A stretch of DNA of 64,000 nt from CAWIOX01 sp963837775 (GTDB lineage Bacteria > Pseudomonadota > Gammaproteobacteria > Burkholderiales > Burkholderiaceae_D): positions 558,001 through 622,000 of the forward strand of contig CAWIOX010000004.1 in assembly GCA_963837775.1 (NCBI GenBank). Reading direction: 5' to 3'. The notes below the pieces were generated by a model. That model was given only the letters and a program-made list of their open reading frames with translations. It had not been told where the DNA came from and did not search any database. A program made the position numbers and the translations under genes. Below are positions 35,738 through 43,730 of this stretch, piece after piece. Each line of letters starts with the position of its first letter. Positions within the stretch are counted from its first letter, which is position 1.

Positions 35738-36501
35738 ATGGCTCTCGTTTCTTTCAGGTAATGCCGGGCATAGCGTCCATCGAGCTTCGCCAACGGCAGC
35801 AACAGGAACAGATCCGCGCAATGAAAATCAGGGTCCCACGCCGGCTCGCCGCAGACCCAGGCGCCGCTGCGCAAATAGCCCTTCAGCAAGGGCGGCATGC
35901 TGGGTTCATGCGCCGGCTCCAGCTCTGCCGTCGGGAACGACAGGTGCGGTGTCACGCGATACTCGGCAGGCGCCAGATTTTTTTCAGTCAGCGCGTGATA
36001 CAGGGCGGCCGCATTATGGCCGCCGTCGGCCAGGCTGATGCTGGCGCAACCGATCAGGTAATCGCACTTTTCCTTGCGCATGAATGCCGCCAGACCGGCC
36101 CACAGCAGCATGATGACGCCGCCGCTGCGATAGTCGGGATGAATGCAGGCGCGCCCGGCTTCCGCCATGCGCCCGCGCAAATGCGCCAGACGGCTCAGGT
36201 CGAACTCCTGCTCGGAGTAATAACGCCCCATCTCGCGTGCGGCATTCGCGCTCAGCACGCGGTAGGTGCCGACCACCTTCAGCGTTTTGGTGTCGCGCAC
36301 GATCAGGTGATCGCAATAGTCGTCAAACTCGTCCTGATCCAGACCGTCCTGATTGGCAAGCGCCGACAGGCCCATCGTTTTAATGAATATCTTGTAGCGC
36401 AGTCTTTGCACTTCGCGCACTTCTTCCGGCGTGCTGGCAAGGCTCAGGCTCAGTTTTGAGAAATTGGGATTCGCATCGGCTGGAATCGTCAGTAATCGCA
36501 T
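35734..36501 (-). CDS. olsB: OlsB-like N-acyltransferase (ornithine lipid synthesis)
   Basis: The 255-residue protein has the GNAT-like acyltransferase fold (PF13444): EVREVQRLRYKIF near the N-terminus, LDQDEFDDYCDHLIVRD, VVGTYRVL, GRACIHPDYRSGGVIMLLW and YLIGCASISLADGG. These are the blocks of OlsB-type proteins that join a 3-hydroxyacyl chain from ACP to ornithine. No OlsA partner lies in the window. It is first in a three-gene operon (olsB, plcP, agt) with four-base and ten-base overlaps. A PHO box array stands 55 bp upstream. Some family members are annotated as haemolysin; the pairing here favours lipid synthesis. Confidence 0.72.
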   Translation of the reverse strand: MRLLTIPADANPNFSKLSLSLASTPEEVREVQRLRYKIFIKTMGLSALANQDGLDQDEFDDYCDHLIVRDTKTLKVVGTYRVLSANAAREMGRYYSEQEFDLSRLAHLRGRMAEAGRACIHPDYRSGGVIMLLWAGLAAFMRKEKCDYLIGCASISLADGGHNAAALYHALTEKNLAPAEYRVTPHLSFPTAELEPAHEPSMPPLLKGYLRSGAWVCGEPAWDPDFHCADLFLLLPLAKLDGRYARHYLKETRAI

Positions 36502-36555
36502 GTTCGTCCTTGGGTTTGAGACGAATACAGCGTAATCGCAGATTATTTCCGTGAA

Positions 36556-36584
36556 GTGACGGTTTCATGTCAATTCGGTGACAT
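36556..36584 (-). promoter_or_regulatory. PHO box array upstream of olsB-plcP-agt
   Basis: On the minus strand three PhoB-like repeats run in 11-bp phase: TGTCACC, then TTGACAT, then CCGTCAC. The best pair, TTGACATGAAACCGTCAC (36556-36573), matches the 18-bp PHO consensus at 14 positions by my count. It ends 55 bp before the olsB ATG, like the pstS box before pstS. Also seen as an ATGTCA-N6-TGACAT inverted repeat. Confidence 0.65.
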
Positions 36585-36768
36585 CACGCTATCAGCCTGA
36601 AAATGCTGCCAGCTGTCGAACTGCAGGCAATCGCAAGCAAAAAATTTGCCGATTTGCGCATTATTTTGCCTATGGCACGCAAGCCAGGCGGGCGATCGGT
36701 ATACCATAGGCGAATTGTCTTAAATCAAGTCGTCCGTACCGTGTCCCCAACTAGAATATAAGACCATC

Positions 36769-37578
36769 ATGCCGACCACACCCACCCACGCCCCTGAAGT
36801 GCGCACCATTTCATTGTCCCGGCCATTGCAATGGCTGGTTCTGGCCTGGAGTGACATTGCCCATTGCCCGCTGCTCAGCATCGCGCATGGCTTGGTGCTG
36901 GCGCTGTTCGGCGCGCTGTTGACTGCTATTGCCTACAACCGCTTCTGGTTGCTGGCAGGCGCCTTTTCGGGTTTTCTACTGGTGGCGCCGGTGCTGGCGA
37001 CCGGATTGTATGCAATGAGCCGCGCGCTGGAACGCGGTGAAAAGGCCGATGCGCGGTGCGTGCTGCGTACCTGGCTGCACTGGCGTACGCCTGACGGCCT
37101 GCGCGATACCCGTCTGGTGCGCTTCGGCCTGTTGCTGGCGCTGGCGGGAACCGGCTGGGTCATGACCTCGGCCGCGCTGATCACGTCATTTGCGGCGCAA
37201 CCGATCGCCAGCCCGATGGAGTTTGTACATCTGGTGGTATTGGCGCGTGATAATTATTTATTTGAACTATGGCTGGCCCTTGGCGGCATCATGGCGGCGC
37301 CGGTTTTCGCCTCCAGCGTGGTGACCATGCCGCTGCTGCTGGACCGCAAAATCAGTGTGATGGATGCGGTCCTCACCAGCTGGCGGGTGATTCTGGCCAA
37401 CCCGGCACCGATGGCCTTGTGGGCTGCACTGATCATGGGTTTTACCTTGCTTGGGCTGGCATCGGCACTGCTGGGCCTGATACTGTTCATTCCGATGCTC
37501 GGCCATGCCAGCTGGCATGCTTATCGCGATCTGGTGGCAGCTGCCACCCCTGACATCAACAATGGAGACCACTCTTGA
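36769..37578 (+). CDS. DUF2189 membrane protein
   Basis: This 269-residue protein fits DUF2189: a first stretch VRTISLSRPLQWLVLAWSDI, then about six hydrophobic helices, with GLYAMSRALERGEKA and the ...RTWLHWRTPDGLRD... loop typical of the family. No known function. The next gene starts on its stop codon (TTGA), so the two are coupled. It is divergent from olsB with 267 bp between, which hold the PHO boxes on the olsB side. Confidence 0.75.
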   Translation: MPTTPTHAPEVRTISLSRPLQWLVLAWSDIAHCPLLSIAHGLVLALFGALLTAIAYNRFWLLAGAFSGFLLVAPVLATGLYAMSRALERGEKADARCVLRTWLHWRTPDGLRDTRLVRFGLLLALAGTGWVMTSAALITSFAAQPIASPMEFVHLVVLARDNYLFELWLALGGIMAAPVFASSVVTMPLLLDRKISVMDAVLTSWRVILANPAPMALWAALIMGFTLLGLASALLGLILFIPMLGHASWHAYRDLVAAATPDINNGDHS

Positions 37579-37799
37579 GAGGTACGGTATTCGGCTTTAC
37601 GGAAGCCCAGATAGCCAATTTTGGCCTGACCTTCGGCGTAGGCGCCTTCATGCTCTACATGCTGTTCATCATTGCGCAGCTTGCATGGCAAGCCAAGGCC
37701 GGGCGCTTTGGCACGTTTGTATTATTCCTCGGCCTGGCGTTTGGCATGGTGGGCTTTGTCGCCAAATACATCATCCAGTGGACGCTAGGCATCAAATAA
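37575..37799 (+). CDS. DUF2788 small membrane protein
   Basis: A 74-residue protein with two hydrophobic helices (about 13-35, FGVGAFMLYMLFIIAQLAWQ, and 45-68, FVLFLGLAFGMVGFVAKYII). It matches DUF2788, a family of unknown function found in betaproteobacteria. The TTG start overlaps the DUF2189 stop by three bases. Confidence 0.75.
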   Translation: MRGTVFGFTEAQIANFGLTFGVGAFMLYMLFIIAQLAWQAKAGRFGTFVLFLGLAFGMVGFVAKYIIQWTLGIK

Positions 37800-37859
37800 T
37801 ATTGCACCGGCTGGCGGCAGACCAGCGCACAGCCGCTGCTGGGCGCTGCCGGAAACGCT

Positions 37860-37898
37860 CAAGCCATCGATGGCTTGAAGCGTAATATCCGCGGATAT
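37860..37898. repeat. two perfect palindromes between convergent genes
   Basis: CAAGCCATCGATGGCTTG (37860-37877) and ATATCCGCGGATAT (37885-37898) are perfect palindromes. They could form back-to-back hairpins ending the DUF2788 transcript and the opposite small gene, though no T-run follows. Confidence 0.45.
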
Positions 37899-37935
37899 CC
37901 GCTGACATGCTGGCCATAGACAAGCAGACACCGGA

Positions 37936-38157
37936 CTAGCGTGCCTTGGACAGAATGATCAGCCATCTGCGCAACAGCACCAATTCAATGTAGCCGCGCT
38001 CGATGCCGGTACTGCAGTCCAGGATCGGATTGACCGAGTAAAAACGCTTGCGAAAATCGCGGCAGACAAAGATTTCACGCCGGCCAAAACGGATCTGAAA
38101 TGAAGTGGGAGCGTACTCTACGCCGAAACGGTTTGCGATGGTATTGAAGTTTGCCAT
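37936..38157 (-). CDS. hypothetical protein next to a LexA box
   Basis: I do not recognise this 73-residue protein. It starts MANFNTIANRFGVEY at 38157 with AGGA nine bases upstream; longer starts (38166, 38220) are less likely. It has a middle with FGRREIFVCRDFRKRFY and an end rich in Leu and Arg (YIELVLLRRWLIILSKAR), with no clear membrane helix or signal. It is divergent from dinB, and a near-consensus LexA box lies 54 bp upstream, so it may be damage-inducible. Confidence 0.5.
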   Translation of the reverse strand: MANFNTIANRFGVEYAPTSFQIRFGRREIFVCRDFRKRFYSVNPILDCSTGIERGYIELVLLRRWLIILSKAR

Positions 38158-38210
38158 GATAGTCATTCCTATATGAAAACAGCGATAACGAAACCGTACC
38201 TTATCACAAC

Positions 38211-38230
38211 TACTGTACAAATGAACAGTA
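38211..38230. promoter_or_regulatory. LexA (SOS) box
   Basis: TACTGTACAAATGAACAGTA: the CTGT and ACAG halves are exactly eight bases apart and the flanking TA/TA match the E. coli consensus. On the right it runs into a perfect -10 (TATAAT at 38229-38234) for dinB. It lies between dinB and the small minus-strand gene and could control both. Confidence 0.88.
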
Positions 38231-38266
38231 TAATATTGTTATGATTACTTATCCGCCGTCGACCCC

Positions 38267-38356
38267 ATGCACCGAATCCAGACCTCGATATTGACTCGCA
38301 AAATCGACAACCCAGAATTAAAGCGATCATTTTTTCCTGACTGGCAGCCAAAATGA
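38267..38356 (+). CDS. possible 29-codon leader ORF overlapping the dinB start
   Basis: An ATG at 38267 opens a 29-codon frame whose TGA overlaps the dinB ATG (ATGA at 38353-38356). It lies just downstream of the SOS promoter, so it would be in the dinB leader. No SD precedes either ATG clearly, and chance is a real possibility; coupling could let dinB be translated from a poor start. Confidence 0.25.
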   Translation: MHRIQTSILTRKIDNPELKRSFFPDWQPK

Positions 38357-39516
38357 GCGACCTGCCCCGCCGCATCGCCCATCTGGATATGGATGCCTTT
38401 TATGCGTCGGTCGAACTGCTGCGCTATCCGGAATTACGCGGCCAGCCGGTGGTCGTCGGCGGGCGTTCCGACCAGCAACCCGTCATCCAGCCGGACGGCA
38501 GCCGGCATTTCGCACGGCTGCGCGATTACGTCGGACGCGGCGTCATCACCACCTCCACTTATGAAGCACGCGCGCTCGGCGTCTTTTCCGGCATGGGGCT
38601 GATGAAAGCGGCGCAACTGGCACCCGATGCGATCCTGCTGCCGACCGATTTCGATGCGTATCGCCATTACTCGCGCCTGTTCAAGGCGGCGGTGGCCGGC
38701 ATCGCGCCCCATATCGAAGACCGCGGCATCGACGAAATCTACATCGACCTGAGCGATCTGCCCGGCGATACGCTGGCGCTGGCGCAACGCATCAAGCAGG
38801 CGGTGCGCGACGCCACCGGCCTGTCCTGCTCGATCGGCGTCACGCCCAACAAGCTGCTATCGAAAATCTGCTCGGATCTGGAAAAACCGGACGGCCTCAC
38901 CATCCTGGGCCTGGACGACATCCCAAGCCGGATCTGGCCGCTGCCGGTCCGAAAAATCAATGGCATCGGCCCCAAGGCAGGCGAAAAACTGGCTGCGCTC
39001 GGCATCAGCACGATCGCCGAACTGGCACAGGCCGAACCCGCTTTCCTGCAGACCCACTTCGGGCGCAGCACTGCCTGCTGGCTGCACGAAGTCTCGCACG
39101 GTATTGATCAGCGTGAAGTGATCACCAGTTCCGAGCCCAAGTCGATCAGCCGGGAAACCACCTTCGAACGCGACCTGCACGCAGTGCATGACCGCGCCAC
39201 CCTGTCAGAAGTCTTTACCGCCCTGTGCACGCGGGTGGCAGAAGATCTGCAGCGCAAGGGCTATCTCGGCCGCACCATCGGCATCAAGTTGCGCTTTGAT
39301 GATTTTCACAGCGTGACACGGGATGTCACGCTGCCGGTTGCCACCGCCGATGCCGCCACCATCCGCCGCGCGGCGGGAGAATGCCTGCGGCGCGTACCGC
39401 TGGAGCAGAAGCTCAGACTGCTGGGTGTGCGGGTCAGCGCACTATCTTCCAGCTCTGCCGCGCAGCATGCATCCACATCGATTCAGGGGGAACTGGCATT
39501 GAGCGAGCGTCAATAA
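38353..39516 (+). CDS. dinB: DNA polymerase IV (translesion)
   Basis: This Y-family polymerase copies past damaged bases. The 387-residue protein starts RIAHLDMDAFYASVELL with the first catalytic Asp, has ARALGVFSGMGLMKA, then the second acid pair in RGIDEIYIDLSD and GLSCSIGVTPNKLLSKI. The HhH and little-finger domains follow (about 180-360). No clamp-binding QLxLF motif is seen at the end. Its promoter overlaps a LexA box. Confidence 0.95.
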   Translation: MSDLPRRIAHLDMDAFYASVELLRYPELRGQPVVVGGRSDQQPVIQPDGSRHFARLRDYVGRGVITTSTYEARALGVFSGMGLMKAAQLAPDAILLPTDFDAYRHYSRLFKAAVAGIAPHIEDRGIDEIYIDLSDLPGDTLALAQRIKQAVRDATGLSCSIGVTPNKLLSKICSDLEKPDGLTILGLDDIPSRIWPLPVRKINGIGPKAGEKLAALGISTIAELAQAEPAFLQTHFGRSTACWLHEVSHGIDQREVITSSEPKSISRETTFERDLHAVHDRATLSEVFTALCTRVAEDLQRKGYLGRTIGIKLRFDDFHSVTRDVTLPVATADAATIRRAAGECLRRVPLEQKLRLLGVRVSALSSSSAAQHASTSIQGELALSERQ

Positions 39517-39557
39517 TAATGTTCGTTTTCCGCAGCGGAACGGACGTCGGGGATGGT

Positions 39558-42410
39558 TCAGGCAGCACCTTCTAACGCATCCGAAACCTGGACCAGGAAC
39601 TGTTCAAATGCGTCCAGCGGCAGTGGCTTGCTATACAAATAGCCCTGATAGGCATGACAGCCATTACTGGCCAGGAAGTCACTCTGGGCTTCGGTTTCCA
39701 CGCCTTCGGCAATAACCGACAGCCCCAGACTTTGCGCCAGCGCCACAATGGTGCGCACAATGGCGGCATCATTGGGGTCGGTATGGATATCCCGCACGAA
39801 GGACTGATCGATCTTCAGCTGATCGAGAGGAAGACGCTTGAGATAGGATAGGGAAGAATAGCCGGTGCCGAAATCATCCAGCGAAAAGCCCACGCCTCGT
39901 GCTTTCAGTGCCCACATTTTTGCAATGATATCTTCCACATCATCCAACAGCAGACTCTCGGTAAGCTCCAGCTTGAGACGATGTGCGTTAGCGCCGCTAC
40001 GATCCAGTACCTGCAGCACTTGCGCCACAAAATCCGGCTGACGGAACTGATGGGCGCTGACGTTCACCGCCAGGACAAGGTGTGCCATTTCGGGCCGCGA
40101 TGCCCAGATTGCTTGCTGACGACAGGCGGTTTCCAGTACCCAGTGGCCCAGTGGCAGGATCATTCCAGTATCTTCAGCGGCAGGAATGAACTCGGCCGGA
40201 GGCACCAGGCCGCGCCTGGGATGCCGCCAGCGCACCAGAACCTCGGCTCCCGTTACACGCCCTGCATCGTCGACTTGGGCCTGGTAATACAGCAGGAACT
40301 GATGATCTTGCAATCCTTGTCGCAGATCGGTTTCCAGCTCGGCGCGGGCAGTGACTGAAGCCTGCATATCCGGCTCGAAGAAGCGCAAGGTATTACGGCC
40401 TGCAGCCTTGGCCTGATACATGGCGAGATCGGCCCGCTTCAACAAATCATCTGTCGACGCCAGATGACCGTCGAACAAAGTAATGCCGATGCTCGGCGTA
40501 TTGCGGCACAGATGGCCGGCAAGCTGATAGGGCTGATTAAGTGCGGTGAGAATTTTTCCAGCGACAATCCGGGCCTGACCGGCGGCATCTTCCGGGGTCT
40601 CGCTCAGGTCCCTCAGCATGACCACGAATTCATCCCCGCCCTGGCGGGCCACGGTATCTCCGGCGCGGACACAGCCGGAAAGTCGCTGCGCGACCTGCTG
40701 CAGCAGAAGATCACCCTTGTCATGACCGAGGGTATCGTTGATGGTCTTGAAATTATCAAGGTCGATAAACAGCAAGGCACACTGCCGCTTGCTGCGGGCA
40801 TTGTCCAGCAGCGCCTGTTGCAGGCGATCGATCAGAAGCTGCCTATTGGGCAATTTTGTAAGCGAATCGTAATAGGCCAGCAGCTGAATCTTGTTTTCCG
40901 TCGCCTTGCGCTGGGTAATATCGCTCATGGTGCGGACGTAATGGGTAATGTTGCCGTCATCACCTTGCACTTCGGTAATCGTGAGCCACTCGGGGTATGT
41001 CTCACCATTCTTGCGCCGGCTCCAGACTTCTCCCTCCCAGATCCCGGTGCGTTCAATTGTGTTTTGCATTGCAGCATAAAAGGCGATGTCGTGCCGCCCT
41101 GACTTGAGCAGCTCGACATTCCGGCCGACGACTTCCTCCGCCGAATAACCGGTAATTTTGGTAAAGGATCGATTCACCTGCAGGATCGCGCTATTGGCAT
41201 CGGTGATCATCATCCCTTCTTGCGATTCGAAGGCAATCGCAGCAATACGCAGCGCAGTCTCGGACTGGCGCCGCATCTGCATGGTGTCGAGAAAAGCATT
41301 GAACCACGATACCAGTTCGCTGATTTCATCCAGCGCACCGGGTTTGGTCAGGCGCCAGGCCGGGTCAAGCTGATTGGCTTGAAAACATTTGAAACCATCA
41401 GAGATAGCACGTATCGGCGCCACCACGCGCAAGGAATACCTGCGAATATAGACTGCAATCAGCAACAGGCTCAACAGCAATGCCGCTATGCCGGTCCGCT
41501 TGATATTCACCATCGATGCAGTCAAGGTGCTTTGCGGCACAACGCTGATCAGATACCACTGTTTGTCAGGGATCTGGACATAACTCAGCAGCACATCACG
41601 CTCGTCAAGCCTCATTGCCTGCGTTCCGGAATCCCCATGTAACAACCCGCTAAAACCGCCGGTGAGCGGCTGTCCGATCAATCGCTTGTCCGGATGGAAC
41701 AGCAGTCGCTTTTGCGCGTCGACCACCAGGAGGTAGGCGCCGGCGCCCATGCTGACAGTGCTGAAGTGCTCATACAGATGATCGGTCGAATAACTAATGA
41801 GCATCATGCCGGCCAGCTCGGTTTTCAACCATGTCGAATCGGCGCGATTGATGGACTTGGATGCAACGACGACTTTGCGACTAGTCGAGGACTCGTTCAC
41901 ATTGTCCTCGACGCCGTGCCAGACGATCTGACCGGGCACGGCAAAGGTGCGCTGCATCAGGCTATCGAGCAGTTCAGAGTGTTCGTCTGGGGCATCCAGC
42001 GTATCGCCGACGTGATAATGCGTCCCCTTCAGCGCGAACAAATCAATCGAAACAAGTCCATTCAAACTGCTGTAACTGCTTAACAGATAGCCAATGCGCG
42101 CCTTCGTCGCCAGCACATCATAGACAGATTGCGCACCGCTGCTACCGTCGGAAGCAACCAGTGCCTGTTTGATTTCATCGAGCGAACCCAGGTTCGCTGC
42201 CAAACCATCAATCTGCTCCATCAGCAGATTCAGATAATCGCGCTGATTGCTTAGTAACTGCATGCTGTGTTGTGTAGCCAGTTCAATGATGGCTTGACGC
42301 GTCGTGCTATAGGAAACCGCTTGATAAATAAGCAGAGGAAGAATGCAGAGCGCCAACAGAAAACCCGTCAATTTGAAGGAAATACTCGTTTTATATCGCC
42401 ATATCTTCAT
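39558..42410 (-). CDS. dCACHE-PAS-GGDEF-EAL c-di-GMP enzyme
   Basis: This 950-residue membrane protein has an N-terminal helix (about 12-35), a large periplasmic dCACHE-like domain (about 36-300), a second membrane span (about 308-325), a HAMP-like stretch, a PAS domain (about 395-515), a GGDEF domain and an EAL domain. GGDEF is intact in VARQGGDEFVVML, and an RxxD inhibitory site (RAGD) stands five residues before it. The EAL domain keeps the catalytic set: EVLVRW (ExLxR form), DDFGTGYSSL, LKIDQSF, AEGVET and QGYLYSKPL. So both synthesis and breakdown of c-di-GMP are possible. It follows a periplasmic binding lipoprotein gene by about 20 bp. The ATG at 42410 is used. Confidence 0.9.
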   Translation of the reverse strand: MKIWRYKTSISFKLTGFLLALCILPLLIYQAVSYSTTRQAIIELATQHSMQLLSNQRDYLNLLMEQIDGLAANLGSLDEIKQALVASDGSSGAQSVYDVLATKARIGYLLSSYSSLNGLVSIDLFALKGTHYHVGDTLDAPDEHSELLDSLMQRTFAVPGQIVWHGVEDNVNESSTSRKVVVASKSINRADSTWLKTELAGMMLISYSTDHLYEHFSTVSMGAGAYLLVVDAQKRLLFHPDKRLIGQPLTGGFSGLLHGDSGTQAMRLDERDVLLSYVQIPDKQWYLISVVPQSTLTASMVNIKRTGIAALLLSLLLIAVYIRRYSLRVVAPIRAISDGFKCFQANQLDPAWRLTKPGALDEISELVSWFNAFLDTMQMRRQSETALRIAAIAFESQEGMMITDANSAILQVNRSFTKITGYSAEEVVGRNVELLKSGRHDIAFYAAMQNTIERTGIWEGEVWSRRKNGETYPEWLTITEVQGDDGNITHYVRTMSDITQRKATENKIQLLAYYDSLTKLPNRQLLIDRLQQALLDNARSKRQCALLFIDLDNFKTINDTLGHDKGDLLLQQVAQRLSGCVRAGDTVARQGGDEFVVMLRDLSETPEDAAGQARIVAGKILTALNQPYQLAGHLCRNTPSIGITLFDGHLASTDDLLKRADLAMYQAKAAGRNTLRFFEPDMQASVTARAELETDLRQGLQDHQFLLYYQAQVDDAGRVTGAEVLVRWRHPRRGLVPPAEFIPAAEDTGMILPLGHWVLETACRQQAIWASRPEMAHLVLAVNVSAHQFRQPDFVAQVLQVLDRSGANAHRLKLELTESLLLDDVEDIIAKMWALKARGVGFSLDDFGTGYSSLSYLKRLPLDQLKIDQSFVRDIHTDPNDAAIVRTIVALAQSLGLSVIAEGVETEAQSDFLASNGCHAYQGYLYSKPLPLDAFEQFLVQVSDALEGAA

Positions 42411-42431
42411 GTCGTATGCCAACGTGTCTTG

Positions 42432-43421
42432 CTACTTCAGTGTGTCAGCAGTCAGCAGTGCCGCATCAACCTCAACCTGATCCGGCACAGTCTCTCCCCG
42501 CAAGGCCTTTAGCGCAGTCACGATGCCCTGATAGCCCTGCTTTGCAGCCTGCTGATCGATGGTCGCCGCCAACTGGCCGGCGCGTATCGCCAACTTAGCC
42601 TCTTCCAGCGCATCGAAGCCTGCCACCAGAACATTGGTCTTGCCGCTTTCCTGCAGATACTTGATCACGCCGATCGCCATCATGTCGTTGGCGCAGAACA
42701 CCACCGCAATCTTCGGGTTGTTCTTGAACACGCGCTTTGCCACTTCGTAGGCTTCGTCGATCTTCCAGTTAGCGGTTTCCATGGCGACGATGCGCAACTT
42801 GCCGTTTTCCTTGAAGGCCCGTTCGGCGCCGCGCTTGCGCTGATTGGCGTTATCGGCACTGCGAATGCCCTCAAAAATCGCGGCCTCAGCCGGCTGCTTG
42901 ATCTGATCCGCCACAAATTTGGCAGACAGATAAGCGGCCTTGTCGTTATCGATGCTGATGAAGGGCACCGGCTTCATGCCGCTGGCAGCAATTGCTTCAG
43001 GGTTCAGGCGGTTATCAATGTTGACCACTTTGATTCCGGCATCCTGCGCCTTTTTCAGCACGGGAATCAGCCGATGGGAGTCGCCGGGAGCGATGACAAT
43101 GGCATTCACATTGGCCTTGATCTGATTCTCGACCAGTGTAATTTGCTGATCAATCGACGTTTCCTGGGTCGCCGTCTTGACTCGCAAATCAATCCCGGTT
43201 TCACTCTGCGCCATGCGTGCGCCCTTTTCCATTTCCACAAAGAATGGATTGGTGAGCGTTTTCATGATCAGGGCCACCTTGATCACCGCCGTCTTGTCCG
43301 CCGCAATTTTCACTGGCGGCGCATCGGCTGCGACGCTACTTACGGATGGCGCGGATGGGTCGCCACAGGCGCTCATCAGCAGGGCAAATAATCCCGCCAT
43401 CGGTAGTCGCATTGCATTCAT
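42432..43421 (-). CDS. sugar-type periplasmic-binding lipoprotein
   Basis: This class I binding protein of the RbsB/LacI-like type has 329 residues. AGGGA precedes the ATG at 43421. The signal peptide ends in a lipobox with Cys at about residue 19 (LLMSAC), so it is lipid-anchored. The mature protein has KVALIMKTLTNPFFVEMEKGA, typical of ribose- or AI-2-binding proteins, and INIDNRLNPEAIA-like and VVFCANDMMAIGVI stretches of the ligand-binding hinge. No permease or ATPase is near; the next gene is a c-di-GMP enzyme with a periplasmic domain, so it may be a ligand sensor, as LuxP is for LuxQ. Confidence 0.85.
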   Translation of the reverse strand: MNAMRLPMAGLFALLMSACGDPSAPSVSSVAADAPPVKIAADKTAVIKVALIMKTLTNPFFVEMEKGARMAQSETGIDLRVKTATQETSIDQQITLVENQIKANVNAIVIAPGDSHRLIPVLKKAQDAGIKVVNIDNRLNPEAIAASGMKPVPFISIDNDKAAYLSAKFVADQIKQPAEAAIFEGIRSADNANQRKRGAERAFKENGKLRIVAMETANWKIDEAYEVAKRVFKNNPKIAVVFCANDMMAIGVIKYLQESGKTNVLVAGFDALEEAKLAIRAGQLAATIDQQAAKQGYQGIVTALKALRGETVPDQVEVDAALLTADTLK

Positions 43422-43462
43422 TTTTATCCCTATGATCAATGAGGATTGACAGACTTGAAGCT

Positions 43463-43512
43463 AGGGCGTGTTGACATGTGAGGGACTCCCAAATCAGATG
43501 TCAACACGCCCT
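43463..43512. repeat. 15-bp perfect inverted repeat, possible transposon-end remnant
   Basis: AGGGCGTGTTGACAT (43463-43477) and ATGTCAACACGCCCT (43498-43512) are perfectly complementary across a 20-base loop. The G-G-G-C-G-T-G-T-T-G-A-C-A end resembles inverted terminal repeats of insertion sequences, so it may be two ends left by an excised element, or a terminator for the binding-protein gene. No transposase was found; a frame at 43468-43668 resembles nothing I know. The rest of 43440-43684 holds no gene. Confidence 0.5.
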
Positions 43513-43684
43513 GATGTTGTATATCATGATTTCTCGAGAGAAAGCTCACAAAATCTCGAAAAATTGATAAGGAGCAACATACCAGCAGACTTGATGCTTC
43601 AATCAACTGCCTTAACTATTCAAATGGCGCGGTCCGAGCTGGCCGCACATGGCCGCAGCGCTGCATAGTCTCATCCCAAAAAAC

Positions 43685-43711
43685 AAAAACCGGGAATGCA
43701 TCCCGGTTTTT
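43685..43711 (-). terminator. terminator of the Ala/Lys/Pro-rich gene
   Basis: AAAAACCGGGA (43685-43695) and TCCCGGTTTTT (43701-43711) form a perfect 11-bp stem with a five-base loop and end in T on either strand. It lies 20 bp after the stop of the minus-strand gene. Confidence 0.8.
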
Positions 43712-43730
43712 GAAATTATACAAAAAACAA

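Noticed and set aside
43468..43668. 66-codon frame after the 15-bp inverted repeat as a transposase piece
   Set aside because: No transposase motif (no DDE or helix-turn-helix) and no SD; it stays unexplained non-coding DNA.
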